Shown in pieces: positions 7,639 to 18,099 of a DNA stretch of 64,000 nucleotides. A program made the position numbers and the translations under genes. The notes beneath the pieces were generated by a model. The model was not told where the DNA came from and did no database searches. It saw only the letters and a program-made list of their open reading frames with translations. How positions within the stretch are numbered: the first letter of the stretch is position 1; each line of letters begins with the position of its first letter. Origin of the DNA: Kribbella sp. CA-293567. Lineage in GTDB: Bacteria > Actinomycetota > Actinomycetes > Propionibacteriales > Kribbellaceae. The stretch lies in assembly GCF_027627575.1 (NCBI RefSeq), contig NZ_CP114065.1:620001-684000 (forward strand), written 5' to 3'.

Positions 7639-10545
7639 TTACTTGGTGCCGTAGACCTGGATCTCGGTCATGTCGGTGAACTGGCAGCCACCGAAGGCGC
7701 CGTCCGGGCAGTTCGTGGCGAAGTCCGGGACCTGCGGGCTCAGCATCACGAACCGGACGAACTTCACGCCGGCGGTGTTGGCGGTCGGGGTGACCTCGTT
7801 GTACTTGCCCCGGTTGGCGGCGGTGAACTCGCCTTCCGCAGCGGTCGCCCAGGTGGTGCCGTCGACCGACGTCTCGATCCGGTACTTACCGGTCGAGGCG
7901 CTGCCCGGGTCGCCACAGGTGTTGGACGGGTCGACCGAGAACTTGGAGATGTTCACGGTGGCCGGCAGCGAGATGTCGATGTTCTTCGGGATCATCACAC
8001 CGGACGGCGTACCGGCGTTGTCGCCGGTGGTGCTGCCCCAGCCGGTGCCCTGGCTGGAGTCGATCGCGTAGCCCGGGCCGCACTGCGGCGAGAAGTCCGG
8101 ACCGTTGAAGGCGACGATCGAACCGCCGCCCGAGGCTGCCGCCCAGTTGCGGCGGGGTGCGAAGTTCGCGGTGGTGCCGCCGGCCTTGACCGCCAGCGGG
8201 TTGCCGAGGACCTCGTAGCCGACGCCGGAGACGACGAACTTGCCGTACGTACCCGGCAGCACGCCGTTGATCGTGTACTTGCCGTCGGCGCCGGTCACGG
8301 CGGAGTAGTCACCCGCGTAGCCGGAGGCGTGGCCGCCGATGAAGACGAGCGCGCCGGCCACCGGAGCGCCGGTGTCCTTGTCGGTCACGGCGCCGGTGAT
8401 GCTGGTGGTGGCGCCGGTCGGCGGGATGTGGAAGTCCTCCACCGGGTTGGCGTCGCCACCGTCGAGAACGCCGGCGAACCAGCCCATGCCCCGGTTGGCG
8501 AAGACCTGCCAGATGATCTTGGCGTTCTTGCCGCCACTGGCGATCAGGTCGGCCTGGACGATCGCGTTCCGCATGTCCAGCATCGTCGGGTCCGCGGTGG
8601 ACAGCTCCATCGCGCGGGTGATGATGCTCAGCGCGTAGGTGCGGCCGAAGCGCTCCCGCAGGTCCCACAGCGTCTGGGTCCAGACCTCACCGGAGGCGTG
8701 CACGCCCGGCGTACCGCCGATGGTCGGGAAGTCGCCGTAGGTGTAGCCACCCTTCGAGGCGTCGAGGCCGACGCAGTTCGGGCTGATCGCCTTCACGCGG
8801 CAGTCGCTGGCCTGGGTGCGGATGCTGCCACCGCCGGTGACGTACTTGCCTTCCAGCACCTCGCCCGGGGCCTTGGTGTCCTTCTCCAGACCGTGCGCGA
8901 CCAGGTAGTCGAGGGAGTAGAAGTCGCTCCAGGCCTCACCCATCGCGCCGGCCTGGATGCTGTTCAGCGTCGAGTTGCCGGTCGCGTCGACCACCAGCCG
9001 GTTGGACAGGCCGTGACCGTACTCGTGGTACAGGATGTCGGCGGCGTTGGAGGAGCTGGTCGCGACGGTGGTGTCGTCGCCGGCCGAGCCGAACAGGTAC
9101 ATCTGCATGACCGGCGGGATGCCGTCCGGCGGGGTGTTCATGTTCGCGTTGTTGACGTGGTTGCCGTCCGGGCCGCCGTCCGCGCCGGTGGCCGCGCCGT
9201 CCAGCGCGTTCAGCTGGACCGGGTCGCCGCCCGCGGTCTCGAAGTTGCCGGCCGCCGGGGTGAAGCTGATCGGCGGCTTGGCCAGGTAGTCGTGGAAGTT
9301 GCTGGCCAGGTAGAAGCCGTTGGTGACGTCCTGGTTCAGGTTCGTCCGCCAGGAGTCCGGCGTGGCCGGGTCCCAGGAGCAGAGCGAGGACGGCGTGCAG
9401 AGCGGGTTCGCCTGGAACGGGGTCAGCTTGTACTCCGACCCCGTGGCCGTGCCCGGCACCTTGACGGTCTCGCCGGCGTTCGGCTCGTTGTCGTCGTTGA
9501 TGTCGGCGAAGGCCTGCACCGAGGTGCCCTCGAGCAGCGTCTTCGCGCCCTTCTTCAGCCACTTGTTGTAGATCAGGTTCTCGGTGCGCTGGGTGCCACC
9601 CTTGGGGGCGCCCGGGTAGTTGTCGGTCACCAGCGCGTCGCCGTGGCCGTCGCTGCGCAGGTCGCGGCGGTAGAGCAGACCGCCGGTCTGGGCGTCGATG
9701 ACGTGGCTGTAGATCTTCGAGCCGCCGCTGGCCTGGACGTAGGTCAGCCAGCCCTTGCGCAGTCCGTCGGCGGTGTTGAACCAGACCGGCCGGACGACGT
9801 CACCGTTGCTGTACTTGGTGGTGGTTCCCGACTTGCTCGCGGTGGCCGAGGCAGCCTTGCCGTCGACGTCCTCGGCGGCCGCGGAGCGGGCCGCGTCGGC
9901 GCTGAGGGCGGGGGCCGCCGAACGGGCCTCGGCCTTGCCGGCCAGGCCGGCGATCGGGGAGCCGAGGAGCGAGATCAGCTCGCCCTTCTTGGTCACGTTG
10001 GCCTTCAGGCCGTTGCTGAACACCTCGATGCCGTCGACCTCCTGGACCCAGGAGATGTGGTGCGTGCCGAGGTCGTCGACGTAGTCCTTGCGCAGCTTGA
10101 GGGTGCCGAGGTCGGAGGCCGACAGCTTGAAGACCTCCGGGTGCGCCTTGACGTAGCCCAGCGCGATCTCGGTCGCCTTCTTCGAGCTCGGCGCGGTGAG
10201 GAAGCCGTTGAGCTTGGTCACCTGCTCCGGGGTGCCGGTGTTCGGGTCGACCGACACGACGCCCTGGCTGCCGAGCGAGTTCCGGAACTTCTCCGACGCC
10301 GCGGTCTCCTTGCCGACCGCCTTGGCGGCGCGGGCGTAGTTCGTGCGGGCACCCGGGGTCCGGGCGTCGTAGTTGCCCTTGCGCTCCTTCGCCTCGATCG
10401 ACTTGGTCCGCTCGGCCGAGGCCTTGGGGTCCGGGGTGGCCGTGGTGGCCGCGGTCGCGCCGCCGCCCGCCGATACAGCCAGGACCGTGGTGACCCCGAC
10501 AGCGGTAACCGCCAGGAGCCCCCGTCCCTTGCCAGAAACATTCAC
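7639..10545 (-). CDS. Secreted M36 (fungalysin-type) zinc metallopeptidase
   Basis: 968 aa from the GTG at 10545, chosen because GGAG lies 6 nt upstream and a clean signal peptide follows (SGKGRGLLAVTAVGV... cleaved near ATA-A). The frame is open 12 codons further upstream but without a ribosome site. Domains: FTP/PepSY-like propeptide (~80-230), then an M36 catalytic domain with zinc motif HEYGH at 507-511 and third ligand Glu537 in GEAWSDF. A carboxypeptidase-regulatory-like fold follows (~690-770, ITGAVTDKDTGAPVAGALV), and the C-terminus is discoidin-like (IETSVDGTTWATAAEGEF). Expected role: extracellular protein digestion. Stands alone with its own terminator. Confidence 0.93.
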   Translation of the reverse strand: MNVSGKGRGLLAVTAVGVTTVLAVSAGGGATAATTATPDPKASAERTKSIEAKERKGNYDARTPGARTNYARAAKAVGKETAASEKFRNSLGSQGVVSVDPNTGTPEQVTKLNGFLTAPSSKKATEIALGYVKAHPEVFKLSASDLGTLKLRKDYVDDLGTHHISWVQEVDGIEVFSNGLKANVTKKGELISLLGSPIAGLAGKAEARSAAPALSADAARSAAAEDVDGKAASATASKSGTTTKYSNGDVVRPVWFNTADGLRKGWLTYVQASGGSKIYSHVIDAQTGGLLYRRDLRSDGHGDALVTDNYPGAPKGGTQRTENLIYNKWLKKGAKTLLEGTSVQAFADINDDNEPNAGETVKVPGTATGSEYKLTPFQANPLCTPSSLCSWDPATPDSWRTNLNQDVTNGFYLASNFHDYLAKPPISFTPAAGNFETAGGDPVQLNALDGAATGADGGPDGNHVNNANMNTPPDGIPPVMQMYLFGSAGDDTTVATSSSNAADILYHEYGHGLSNRLVVDATGNSTLNSIQAGAMGEAWSDFYSLDYLVAHGLEKDTKAPGEVLEGKYVTGGGSIRTQASDCRVKAISPNCVGLDASKGGYTYGDFPTIGGTPGVHASGEVWTQTLWDLRERFGRTYALSIITRAMELSTADPTMLDMRNAIVQADLIASGGKNAKIIWQVFANRGMGWFAGVLDGGDANPVEDFHIPPTGATTSITGAVTDKDTGAPVAGALVFIGGHASGYAGDYSAVTGADGKYTINGVLPGTYGKFVVSGVGYEVLGNPLAVKAGGTTANFAPRRNWAAASGGGSIVAFNGPDFSPQCGPGYAIDSSQGTGWGSTTGDNAGTPSGVMIPKNIDISLPATVNISKFSVDPSNTCGDPGSASTGKYRIETSVDGTTWATAAEGEFTAANRGKYNEVTPTANTAGVKFVRFVMLSPQVPDFATNCPDGAFGGCQFTDMTEIQVYGTK

Positions 10546-10641
10546 AACTTGCTCCAGAGAAAGTTTTGCGGTTCGCCCCACACGACCCGTCGGGCCGACC
10601 CTAAGCCTGGCGGTCGGCCCGGGGAAGGGTATTCACCGGAA

Positions 10642-11631
10642 TTACACCGATGCAGGGGTTGTCCTTCGGGCCCGGAGCAGGACCGCGAGCGCGGCGACGA
10701 CTGTCGCTGTCAGCAACGACACGGCTGCGAAGAGTGTCGATTGTCCTGGCTGTACGAGGGATTCGCCCCGCTGAGCCTGCCAGAGAGTCAGCCAGATCAA
10801 GCCCCCGTACGCCGCGGCCGCGATCCACACCAGCGCGGTCCGCGGCCCCTCGGGACGCAGTACGGGGAACCGGCGGGACAGCAGAACGAGGCCTAGGGCA
10901 ACCAATGGGAGCAGCTGCAGCGCGTGGATGCCGAGGAAGTGCCCGACCCGCAGGTCGCCGCCCTCGGTACTCCAGCCGGTGATGGGCATCCCAGCTCCGT
11001 CGTCCTCGGCGCCGACCGAGTGTGCGCCGAAGAAGTCCTCCCGGCCGGTCTCCGCCAGCGCCTGCTCCTGGGCCGGAGTACTGCGGAACATCAGCGATCC
11101 GGCCAGCATGCCGACCAGGCTGGTGCCCAGCGCGAGCCGGATACTCCAGCGCAGCGCCCGGTCACCCGGCTTGTCGAAGAGCAGTTGCACGGCGATCACG
11201 AAGGCGGCGATCCAGATCACGTAGACCGCCAGCGCCATCAGGTTGTGCATAAGTGTGTCGGTGGGCGTCGACTGGTTGAAGTGCAACTGCCGGCCGCGCA
11301 CCACGACCTGCCCGGTGATGATCACCATCTCGGCCGCTACCCCCGCGGCCAGCACGGTCCCCATCCACCAGCCGAGCCGGCGGGCCCTGGTCTGCAAGGA
11401 CAGCAACCAGGCCAGCGTCAGGCTGTACGCCGCGAAGCTCATCGCGAACTTGAGCGGTTTCATCCAGATCGGATGACCCAGCAGCTGCCGATCGTCGAGC
11501 AGAGCGCCGGCGACGCCGACCCCGATCATCACGGTCAGCCCGAGCGTGACGGCCAGCAGTGGCCGATGCAGCCGCCGCGGACGATCCGGCAACGCCGGTA
11601 CTACGGTTCGGATTTCCCCCACAGAAGTCAT
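10642..11631 (-). CDS. Multi-spanning membrane protein, unknown
   Basis: 329 aa from the ATG at 11631; a GTG 8 codons upstream (11655) is an alternative. At least seven hydrophobic segments are visible (for example LLAVTLGLTVMIGVGVAGAL, LMALAVYVIWIAAFVIAVQL, FLGIHALQLLPLVALGLVLL). The soluble loop between about residues 185 and 225 is hydrophilic (TPAQEQALAETGREDFFGAH). Polar motifs inside membrane segments (HPIWMKPLKFAMS, GHFLGIHALQ) resemble actinobacterial proteins annotated only as hypothetical membrane proteins. No transporter or enzyme signature is seen. Confidence 0.85.
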   Translation of the reverse strand: MTSVGEIRTVVPALPDRPRRLHRPLLAVTLGLTVMIGVGVAGALLDDRQLLGHPIWMKPLKFAMSFAAYSLTLAWLLSLQTRARRLGWWMGTVLAAGVAAEMVIITGQVVVRGRQLHFNQSTPTDTLMHNLMALAVYVIWIAAFVIAVQLLFDKPGDRALRWSIRLALGTSLVGMLAGSLMFRSTPAQEQALAETGREDFFGAHSVGAEDDGAGMPITGWSTEGGDLRVGHFLGIHALQLLPLVALGLVLLSRRFPVLRPEGPRTALVWIAAAAYGGLIWLTLWQAQRGESLVQPGQSTLFAAVSLLTATVVAALAVLLRARRTTPASV

Positions 11632-11794
11632 ACGTCGATCTTCGGCAGCCCCCACCCCCGGAGCAACAGCGGCGAACCCCGGTCCGATGCTGGTGTCTCC
11701 CCCACCCGGACAGGGAGAAACCCTGACCTGACGGACAAGTAGGAGTGCCGGCCGTCCGGCAACGCCACCGGGCGGCCGGCACTCGTTCAGGGGG

Positions 11795-12172
11795 TCAGAG
11801 GAGTCCCAGGGCAGCGGACTCCTCGTCGGTGAAGAGGCGGGAGCGGATCAGGAAGCGGACGCCTTCGGGGGCCTCCACCGAGAAGCCGCTGCCACGGCCT
11901 TTGACCACGTCGACGGTCAGATGGGTGTGCTTCCAGTACTCGTACTGGTTCTTCGCCATCCAGAACGAGATCGGCCGGTCCAGCCCGTCGACGGCGAGAT
12001 CACCCAGGTGGATGTCCGCGTTGCCGGTCCTGAACTCGCCGTCGGGGTAGCACATCGGCGAACTGCCGTCGCAGCACCCGCCCGACTGGTGGAACATCAG
12101 CGGGCCGTGCAGTTCGGTGAGCCGGCGGAGCAGCTCCGCCGTCTCCTCGGTGTACGAAACCCTGTCCACCAT
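11795..12172 (-). CDS. DUF779 domain protein, aldehyde dehydrogenase partner
   Basis: 125 aa. Recognisable DUF779 features: GPLMFHQSGGCCDGSSPMCY with a Cys-Cys pair and a third Cys, DIHLGDLAVDG, FWMAKNQYEYWKHTHLTVDV and the C-terminal GFSVEAPEGVRFLIRSRLF. Members nearly always sit next to an ExaC/AcoD-type aldehyde dehydrogenase; the role is not settled. Here the gene starts 5 nt after the dehydrogenase stop, so the two form an operon. Confidence 0.9.
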   Translation of the reverse strand: MVDRVSYTEETAELLRRLTELHGPLMFHQSGGCCDGSSPMCYPDGEFRTGNADIHLGDLAVDGLDRPISFWMAKNQYEYWKHTHLTVDVVKGRGSGFSVEAPEGVRFLIRSRLFTDEESAALGLL

Positions 12173-12177
12173 GACGA

Positions 12178-13689
<1,512 letters not shown>

Positions 13690-13738
13690 TGGTCCTCCAG
13701 CGGGAAAAGTGCGTTGGCTGCGAAGGTAGGGCGGACCA

Positions 13739-13756
13739 CGTTGCATCGACGTTGCA
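13739..13756. promoter_or_regulatory. Direct-repeat operator candidate, aldehyde dehydrogenase/GAF regulator
   Basis: CGTTGCA occurs twice with a 4-nt TCGA spacer, giving an 11-bp period, about one helical turn. It sits in the 130-bp region between the divergent dehydrogenase and regulator genes, flanked by CCAC/GTGG. Same-face spacing fits a dimeric regulator. The likely binder is the adjacent GAF protein (inference). Confidence 0.5.
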
Positions 13757-13819
13757 CCGTGGTGGACCGGCTTGGGGCTCGCCCCTTGAATGCGTGCCGG
13801 TTCCAGGCGAGGCTGAAGC

Positions 13820-15283
13820 GTGGACGAACCGGAGCAGGCGCGCCGGCTCAGTGAGCTGTACGACGAGGTGCTCGGCGGAGGCCGGGTGCCGGGTGCGCCG
13901 CGCCCGCTGCGGCCCAGGCCGCTGGTGGCCGAATCCTGGCAACGTTCGCTGGCGGCGTCGGTCGACCCCGAGGCGGACGGGCCGCCGCTGGTTCTCCCGA
14001 CCGACCTGCTGGAGTCGTTGCGCGAGGACCACCCACTGCGCGCGGTACTGCCGATCCTCCGCGCGACCTTGACCAGCATCGCGGACGAGGCGTCCCACAT
14101 CATGATCGTCACCGACGCCCAGGGGCTGATCCTCTGGCGCGAGGGCGCGGCCGACGTCCGCCGGCAGGCCGACCGGATCGCGCTGACCGAGGGTGCGGTC
14201 TGGTCCGAGGACGTCATCGGCACCAACGGGATGGGGACCGCGCTCGCCGCCGACCAGCCCGTCCAGATCCATTCGGCCGAACACCTGGTCCGCCGGATCC
14301 ACGCCTGGACCTGTGCCGCGGCGCCGGTGCACGACCCCGACACCGGCAAGGTGATCGGTGCCGTCGACGTCAGCGGGCCGCTGCGCACGGTCCATCCCGC
14401 CATGATGGCGCTGGTGACCGCGGCCGCCCAGCTCGCCGAAGGACAGCTCCGGGTCCGGATGGCCAGCGCCGACGAGAGCCTTCGCGCCCGCAACATGCGC
14501 CACCTGGCCGCGCTGGGCGATTCCCCGGGCGCGCTGCTCACGCCGACCGGCCGGGTGCTCGCCGTCCAGCCACTGGCCTGGCTGCCCAACCGGCTCGACG
14601 TCCCCGCCGGCGCCTCCCGGATCGAGCTCGGCGATGGCCGCGAGGCGGTGGTCGAGCAACTGGACGAGGGGTACCTGCTCCGCATCCCAGGACCGGTACG
14701 CCGTCGCCGCCCGCTCCTGCGCCTCAAGCTGCTCGGCTCCGGCTCACCTTCCGCGACCGTCGGCGGCCGGGAGATCGCGTTGACGCTCCGTCGCGCCGAG
14801 GTGCTCGCGCTGCTGCTCCTGCATCCTTCGGGGCTGACGGCCGAGCAGTTGATGCTGCAGCTCTACGGCGACGAGGGGAACCCGACGACGGTCCGCGCCG
14901 AGATGCACCGGCTGCGAAACCTGCTCGGCCCGGATGTGCTCGACACCAAGCCGTACCGGATCGTCGCCGAGGTGTCGGGTGACGTCACCGACGTACAGCA
15001 GGCGCTGCGGAGCGCGGAGTCGGCAACGGCGGTCGAGCTGTACTCCGGTCCGTTGCTGGGGCGGTCGGAAGCGCCCGCGCTGCGGGTCGAACGGGACGAG
15101 CTCGACGCGACGTTGCGGCGCGCAGTACTGGATTCGGGTGATGCCGACCTGCTCTGGCGGTTCGCGCAGACTCCGACGGGAGCCGAGGACCTCGAGGTCT
15201 TCGAGGTGCTTGATCAGCGACTGCCCGCCGCCGATCACCGGCGTCCCGCGGTGGCCGCCCGGTTGGGGCGCCTGGCCGGCTAG
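13820..15283 (+). CDS. GAF-domain transcriptional regulator of the aldehyde dehydrogenase
   Basis: 487 aa, GTG start. The N-terminal half is AcoR-like: a helical segment ([15 protein letters not shown]) followed by a GAF domain (~80-200; [47 protein letters not shown]). AcoR proteins continue with an AAA+ sigma54 domain and a Fis-type HTH. Here these are absent, and residues ~320-410 form a winged-helix of OmpR/SARP type ([35 protein letters not shown]). The protein should therefore act with ordinary sigma factors. Divergent from the dehydrogenase operon with a CGTTGCA direct repeat between; probably an aldehyde- or alcohol-responsive activator. Confidence 0.88.
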   Translation: MDEPEQARRLSELYDEVLGGGRVPGAPRPLRPRPLVAESWQRSLAASVDPEADGPPLVLPTDLLESLREDHPLRAVLPILRATLTSIADEASHIMIVTDAQGLILWREGAADVRRQADRIALTEGAVWSEDVIGTNGMGTALAADQPVQIHSAEHLVRRIHAWTCAAAPVHDPDTGKVIGAVDVSGPLRTVHPAMMALVTAAAQLAEGQLRVRMASADESLRARNMRHLAALGDSPGALLTPTGRVLAVQPLAWLPNRLDVPAGASRIELGDGREAVVEQLDEGYLLRIPGPVRRRRPLLRLKLLGSGSPSATVGGREIALTLRRAEVLALLLLHPSGLTAEQLMLQLYGDEGNPTTVRAEMHRLRNLLGPDVLDTKPYRIVAEVSGDVTDVQQALRSAESATAVELYSGPLLGRSEAPALRVERDELDATLRRAVLDSGDADLLWRFAQTPTGAEDLEVFEVLDQRLPAADHRRPAVAARLGRLAG

Positions 15284-15402
15284 CCCTGCCTGCCGTCTCA
15301 GCTTGGGCCAGGGCGGTTCCACATTTTGGACGAGGGGATTTAAGTCCAGTGGATTAGTCTAGTTTCGCGGGTGTGGCCGTCGTGGGTAACTCAGCGTCCC
15401 CG

Positions 15403-16416
15403 TCACGCCCGCGTGGGCGGGGCGGCGACCGACCCGCGCTCGATCAGGGTCGGCTCGACCGTGGTCCGGCGGACCCGGCGGTTGGTGTCGACGGCCGAGG
15501 TCACCCGGCTGACCACGTCGGCGACCAGGTCGTCGAGCGGCCAGTGGAAGGTGGACAACGGCGGGCTGAGCAGCTGGGACATCGGCTGGTCGTCGTACCC
15601 GAGCAAGGAAAGGTCGTCGGGGACGCGCAGGCCGAGCTCGCGGCTGGCGGCGTACACCCCGAAGGCCATCGAGTCGGCCAGCGCCAGGATGCCGGTCGGC
15701 CGGTTCGCTGCGCCGAGCAGCTCGCCGGCCACCTCGGTGGCGCCGGTCAGGTCGTGTGGACAGGGCACGATGCGTACCTCGAGCTCGAGCTCGGCGGCGA
15801 CCCGCTGGGCGATCTCCTCGGCCGGCCGCTCGACGTCGAATCGGCGCGACGGGCTCAGTACGGCGATGTCGCGGTGACCCGCGTCGGCCAGCCGGCGCAG
15901 CGCGGTACTGACTCCGGTCTCGTTGTCGAACAGCACCTCGGACTTGGCCTTCGCGGCAGGCAGTGCGTCGCCGATCGCGATCACGGGCGCCTGCTCGGCG
16001 ATCTCGGCCCAGCCTTTGGCGCCTGGATCGATGGGGATCACCACGATCGCGTCGGCGCGATGGTCGACCAGGTGCTGAGCGAGCTGGAGCTGACGGTCGG
16101 CATCGCCGGCCGAGTCGATGATCCAGGCGTTGCGGTCGGGGGCAAGCAGTTCGCGGCCGAGCGCGGCGGCGAGGCGTTGCTGCCAGAGGTCTTCCAGCGA
16201 GGCGCACAGAACGCCGACCGAACCGCTGCGGCCGGAGGCGAGCGCGCGAGCGACGGGGTCGACCTGGTACCCGAGGCGCGCGGCGGACTCCTGCACCCGC
16301 GCCTGCGTCTCCGGCGTGCCTTGCAGACCTCGCAGCGCGTAGGAGACCGCCGCCATCGAGAGGCCGGTGTCCGCTGCGATGTCCTTGAGGGTCGGCCTAC
16401 GGCCTGTTCCGGACAT
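15403..16416 (-). CDS. LacI-family transcriptional regulator
   Basis: 337 aa from the ATG at 16416 (SGTGRRPTLKDIA...), the usual LacI length; an upstream in-frame ATG at 16446 adds ten non-family residues. The N-terminal HTH reads TLKDIAADTGLSMAAVSYAL with the hinge helix after it. A periplasmic-binding-like effector domain follows (SGSVGVLCASLEDLWQQRLA, DAIVVIPIDPGAKGW, GILALADSMAFGVYAA, LLGYDDQPMSQLLSPPLST). Two palindromes in the divergent intergenic region are its probable operators, so it likely represses the amidohydrolase-dioxygenase pair and perhaps itself. Confidence 0.93.
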   Translation of the reverse strand: MSGTGRRPTLKDIAADTGLSMAAVSYALRGLQGTPETQARVQESAARLGYQVDPVARALASGRSGSVGVLCASLEDLWQQRLAAALGRELLAPDRNAWIIDSAGDADRQLQLAQHLVDHRADAIVVIPIDPGAKGWAEIAEQAPVIAIGDALPAAKAKSEVLFDNETGVSTALRRLADAGHRDIAVLSPSRRFDVERPAEEIAQRVAAELELEVRIVPCPHDLTGATEVAGELLGAANRPTGILALADSMAFGVYAASRELGLRVPDDLSLLGYDDQPMSQLLSPPLSTFHWPLDDLVADVVSRVTSAVDTNRRVRRTTVEPTLIERGSVAAPPTRA

Positions 16417-16482
16417 GTGATCGACCCTAGGGCACGGCGGGGACATAAGCCTGCCGTCGGGTGGACATTGCCGACCGGAAAC

Positions 16483-16535
16483 TTGACAGATCAGGCTTTG
16501 AAGCGCTTCACTATGGATGTGTTGAAGCGCTTCAA
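16483..16535 (+). promoter_or_regulatory. Promoter with two LacI-type operators
   Basis: A consensus -35 TTGACA lies at 16483-16488. The palindrome TGAAGCGCTTCA at 16499-16510 overlaps the spacer and -10 area (TTCACT at 16507-16512 would be an 18-nt-spaced -10). A second, longer palindrome TTGAAGCGCTTCAA lies at 16522-16535, centres 24 bp apart. The central CG of each palindrome is the LacI/GalR hallmark. A GGAGGTG ribosome site and GTG start follow. Confidence 0.8.
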
Positions 16536-16565
16536 AGTGACCGGACCGGAAGAGGAGGTGGGCTC

Positions 16566-17480
16566 GTGAGCGGGGTGATCGACGTCCACCAGCACCTCTG
16601 GCCGGCCGAGTTCATCGACCGGCTGCGGGCCCGGACCCAGCCGCCGTACCTGACCGGCTGGACGCTCCACACGACCGGCGAAGCGCCGTACGAGATGGAC
16701 CCGGCGGCGCATGCCGTGGACAAGCGCAGCGCTGCCGAGCTGGACGAGGGAACATCGCTGGTCGGGTTGTCGCTGTCGAGTCCGCTCGGAATCGAGCGCC
16801 TCGGCGACACCGTTCTGCTCGACGCCTGGCACACCGGCACCGCGTCTTTGCCCGAGCCGTTCAAGGCGTGGGCGGCCGTGGATCTGCTGGAGCCTGATCT
16901 CGATGGGCTGGAAAGTCTGCTGGGTAACGGGTTTCTGGGCCTTCAACTTCCGGCGCAGGTGCTTGCCACGCCGGCCGGGTGGGGTGCTGTAGCTCCGCTG
17001 CTGGAGTTGGCGCAGCGGTTGAACAAGCCGATCCTGGTTCACCCCGGGACGCCTTTGCCGCCAGGTGAAGAGCTGCCTGGCTGGTGGGCGCCGGTGGTCG
17101 ACTACACGCTCCAACTGCAGGCCGCTTGGTGGGCGTGGCACGCGTTCGGCGGGCGTACGGCGTACCCGGAACTGCGGCTCTGTTTCGTCGCAGCGGCCGG
17201 TCTCGCGCCGGTGCACCACGAGCGGCTGACTGCTCGCGGCGGCCACCTCGGCACCATCGACCCCAACCTGTACGTCGACACCTCGAGCTACGGCCCGCAG
17301 GGCATCGACGCGGTCGCCCGGGTCCTCGGCATCGACCAGATCGTGCACGGCACCGACCGGCCCTACGCCGGCACCGTCGACCTCCGACAGGGCGACGCCG
17401 CGACCGCGGTGATCCGCCACGACAACCCGCACCGGCTCCTGCACGGACCGGTGCCACCTCCTGAGAGGGGAGTGCAGTGA
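16566..17480 (+). CDS. Amidohydrolase-family metal-dependent hydrolase
   Basis: 304 aa from the GTG at 16566, chosen for the GGAGGTG site 5 nt upstream and the metal motif right after (VIDVHQHLW, H-x-H). Later elements of the ACMSD/2-pyrone-dicarboxylate hydrolase-like fold are visible: KPILVHPGTPLPPG, PELRLCFVAAAGLAP, and the metal Asp in IVHGTDRPYAG. The substrate is not deducible. Overlaps the cysteine dioxygenase-like gene by GTGA, so the two are translationally coupled, and both are under the twin LacI operators. Confidence 0.85.
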   Translation: MSGVIDVHQHLWPAEFIDRLRARTQPPYLTGWTLHTTGEAPYEMDPAAHAVDKRSAAELDEGTSLVGLSLSSPLGIERLGDTVLLDAWHTGTASLPEPFKAWAAVDLLEPDLDGLESLLGNGFLGLQLPAQVLATPAGWGAVAPLLELAQRLNKPILVHPGTPLPPGEELPGWWAPVVDYTLQLQAAWWAWHAFGGRTAYPELRLCFVAAAGLAPVHHERLTARGGHLGTIDPNLYVDTSSYGPQGIDAVARVLGIDQIVHGTDRPYAGTVDLRQGDAATAVIRHDNPHRLLHGPVPPPERGVQ

Positions 17481-18040
17481 CTGTTCAGCCCGTTTCCGAC
17501 GCACCCGTCGTACCCGCGCGCCAGGCCGGCCGGCTCGTGGAGCTCAACAACTGTTTGTCGCTCGACAACCTCCCCGGCCGCGACCTGACCCCCGCCGAAC
17601 TGGCCGAACTGGCCGGCGGACTGGCCGCCCAGCCACACCTGTGGGAGGACAAGGTCGCCTACGACGACGACGAGCGCGTCTTCGCCTCCCTGCACCGCGA
17701 CGCCAACGTCGACGTCTGGCTGATCTGCTGGACTCCGGTCAACGACACCGGCTGGCACGACCACGACGTCTCCTCGGGAGCCGTCGCCGTAGCCCGCGGC
17801 AAACTGGTCGAGCACAACCTGGCGATCGGCACCGAGTCCATCGAGACCGAGATCGAAGCCGGCGATGTCTACGGGTTCGGCCCGGAACACATCCACCGAG
17901 TCGTCGGCCTCGACAAGGGCAGCGTCACGGTCCACGCCTACAGCCCGCCGCTGTGGCGCATGGGTCAGTACTCGGTGAAGGAAGGCGTCCTCCGCCGGGT
18001 CTCGGTCTCGTACGCCGATGAGCTGCGCCCGCTGGACTGA
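17477..18040 (+). CDS. Cysteine dioxygenase-family cupin protein
   Basis: 187 aa, GTG start overlapping the upstream stop. The cupin iron ligands are visible as H-x-H in TGWHDHDVSSGAVAV and a third His in FGPEHIHRVVGL; the C-terminal strand reads VTVHAYSPPLWRMGQY. Family members oxidise thiols such as cysteine or 3-mercaptopropionate to sulfinates with O2 and Fe(II). The pairing with an amidohydrolase under LacI control suggests a catabolic unit for a thiol- or amide-containing compound (inference). Confidence 0.88.
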   Translation: MTVQPVSDAPVVPARQAGRLVELNNCLSLDNLPGRDLTPAELAELAGGLAAQPHLWEDKVAYDDDERVFASLHRDANVDVWLICWTPVNDTGWHDHDVSSGAVAVARGKLVEHNLAIGTESIETEIEAGDVYGFGPEHIHRVVGLDKGSVTVHAYSPPLWRMGQYSVKEGVLRRVSVSYADELRPLD

Positions 18041-18099
18041 TGGTGGTGGCGGTGGCGGTGGCGTCGTGGTGACGGCGCCGACCCGGTAGAACACCGAGC

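Noticed and set aside
7327..10896. Very long plus-strand open frame (1189 codons) opposite the M36 peptidase
   Set aside because: It is antisense to a well-supported peptidase with zinc motif and signal peptide; long antisense frames are a by-product of high GC. Composition is Arg/Gly/Val-rich with no domain.
13690..14727. Long N-terminal extension of the aldehyde dehydrogenase frame
   Set aside because: The extension runs through the divergent GAF regulator gene; the family sequence and a GGAGG site begin at 13689.
18041..18075. GGTGGC-rich run with G-quadruplex potential between convergent genes
   Set aside because: Short simple-sequence run with no conservation evidence; no function can be supported.
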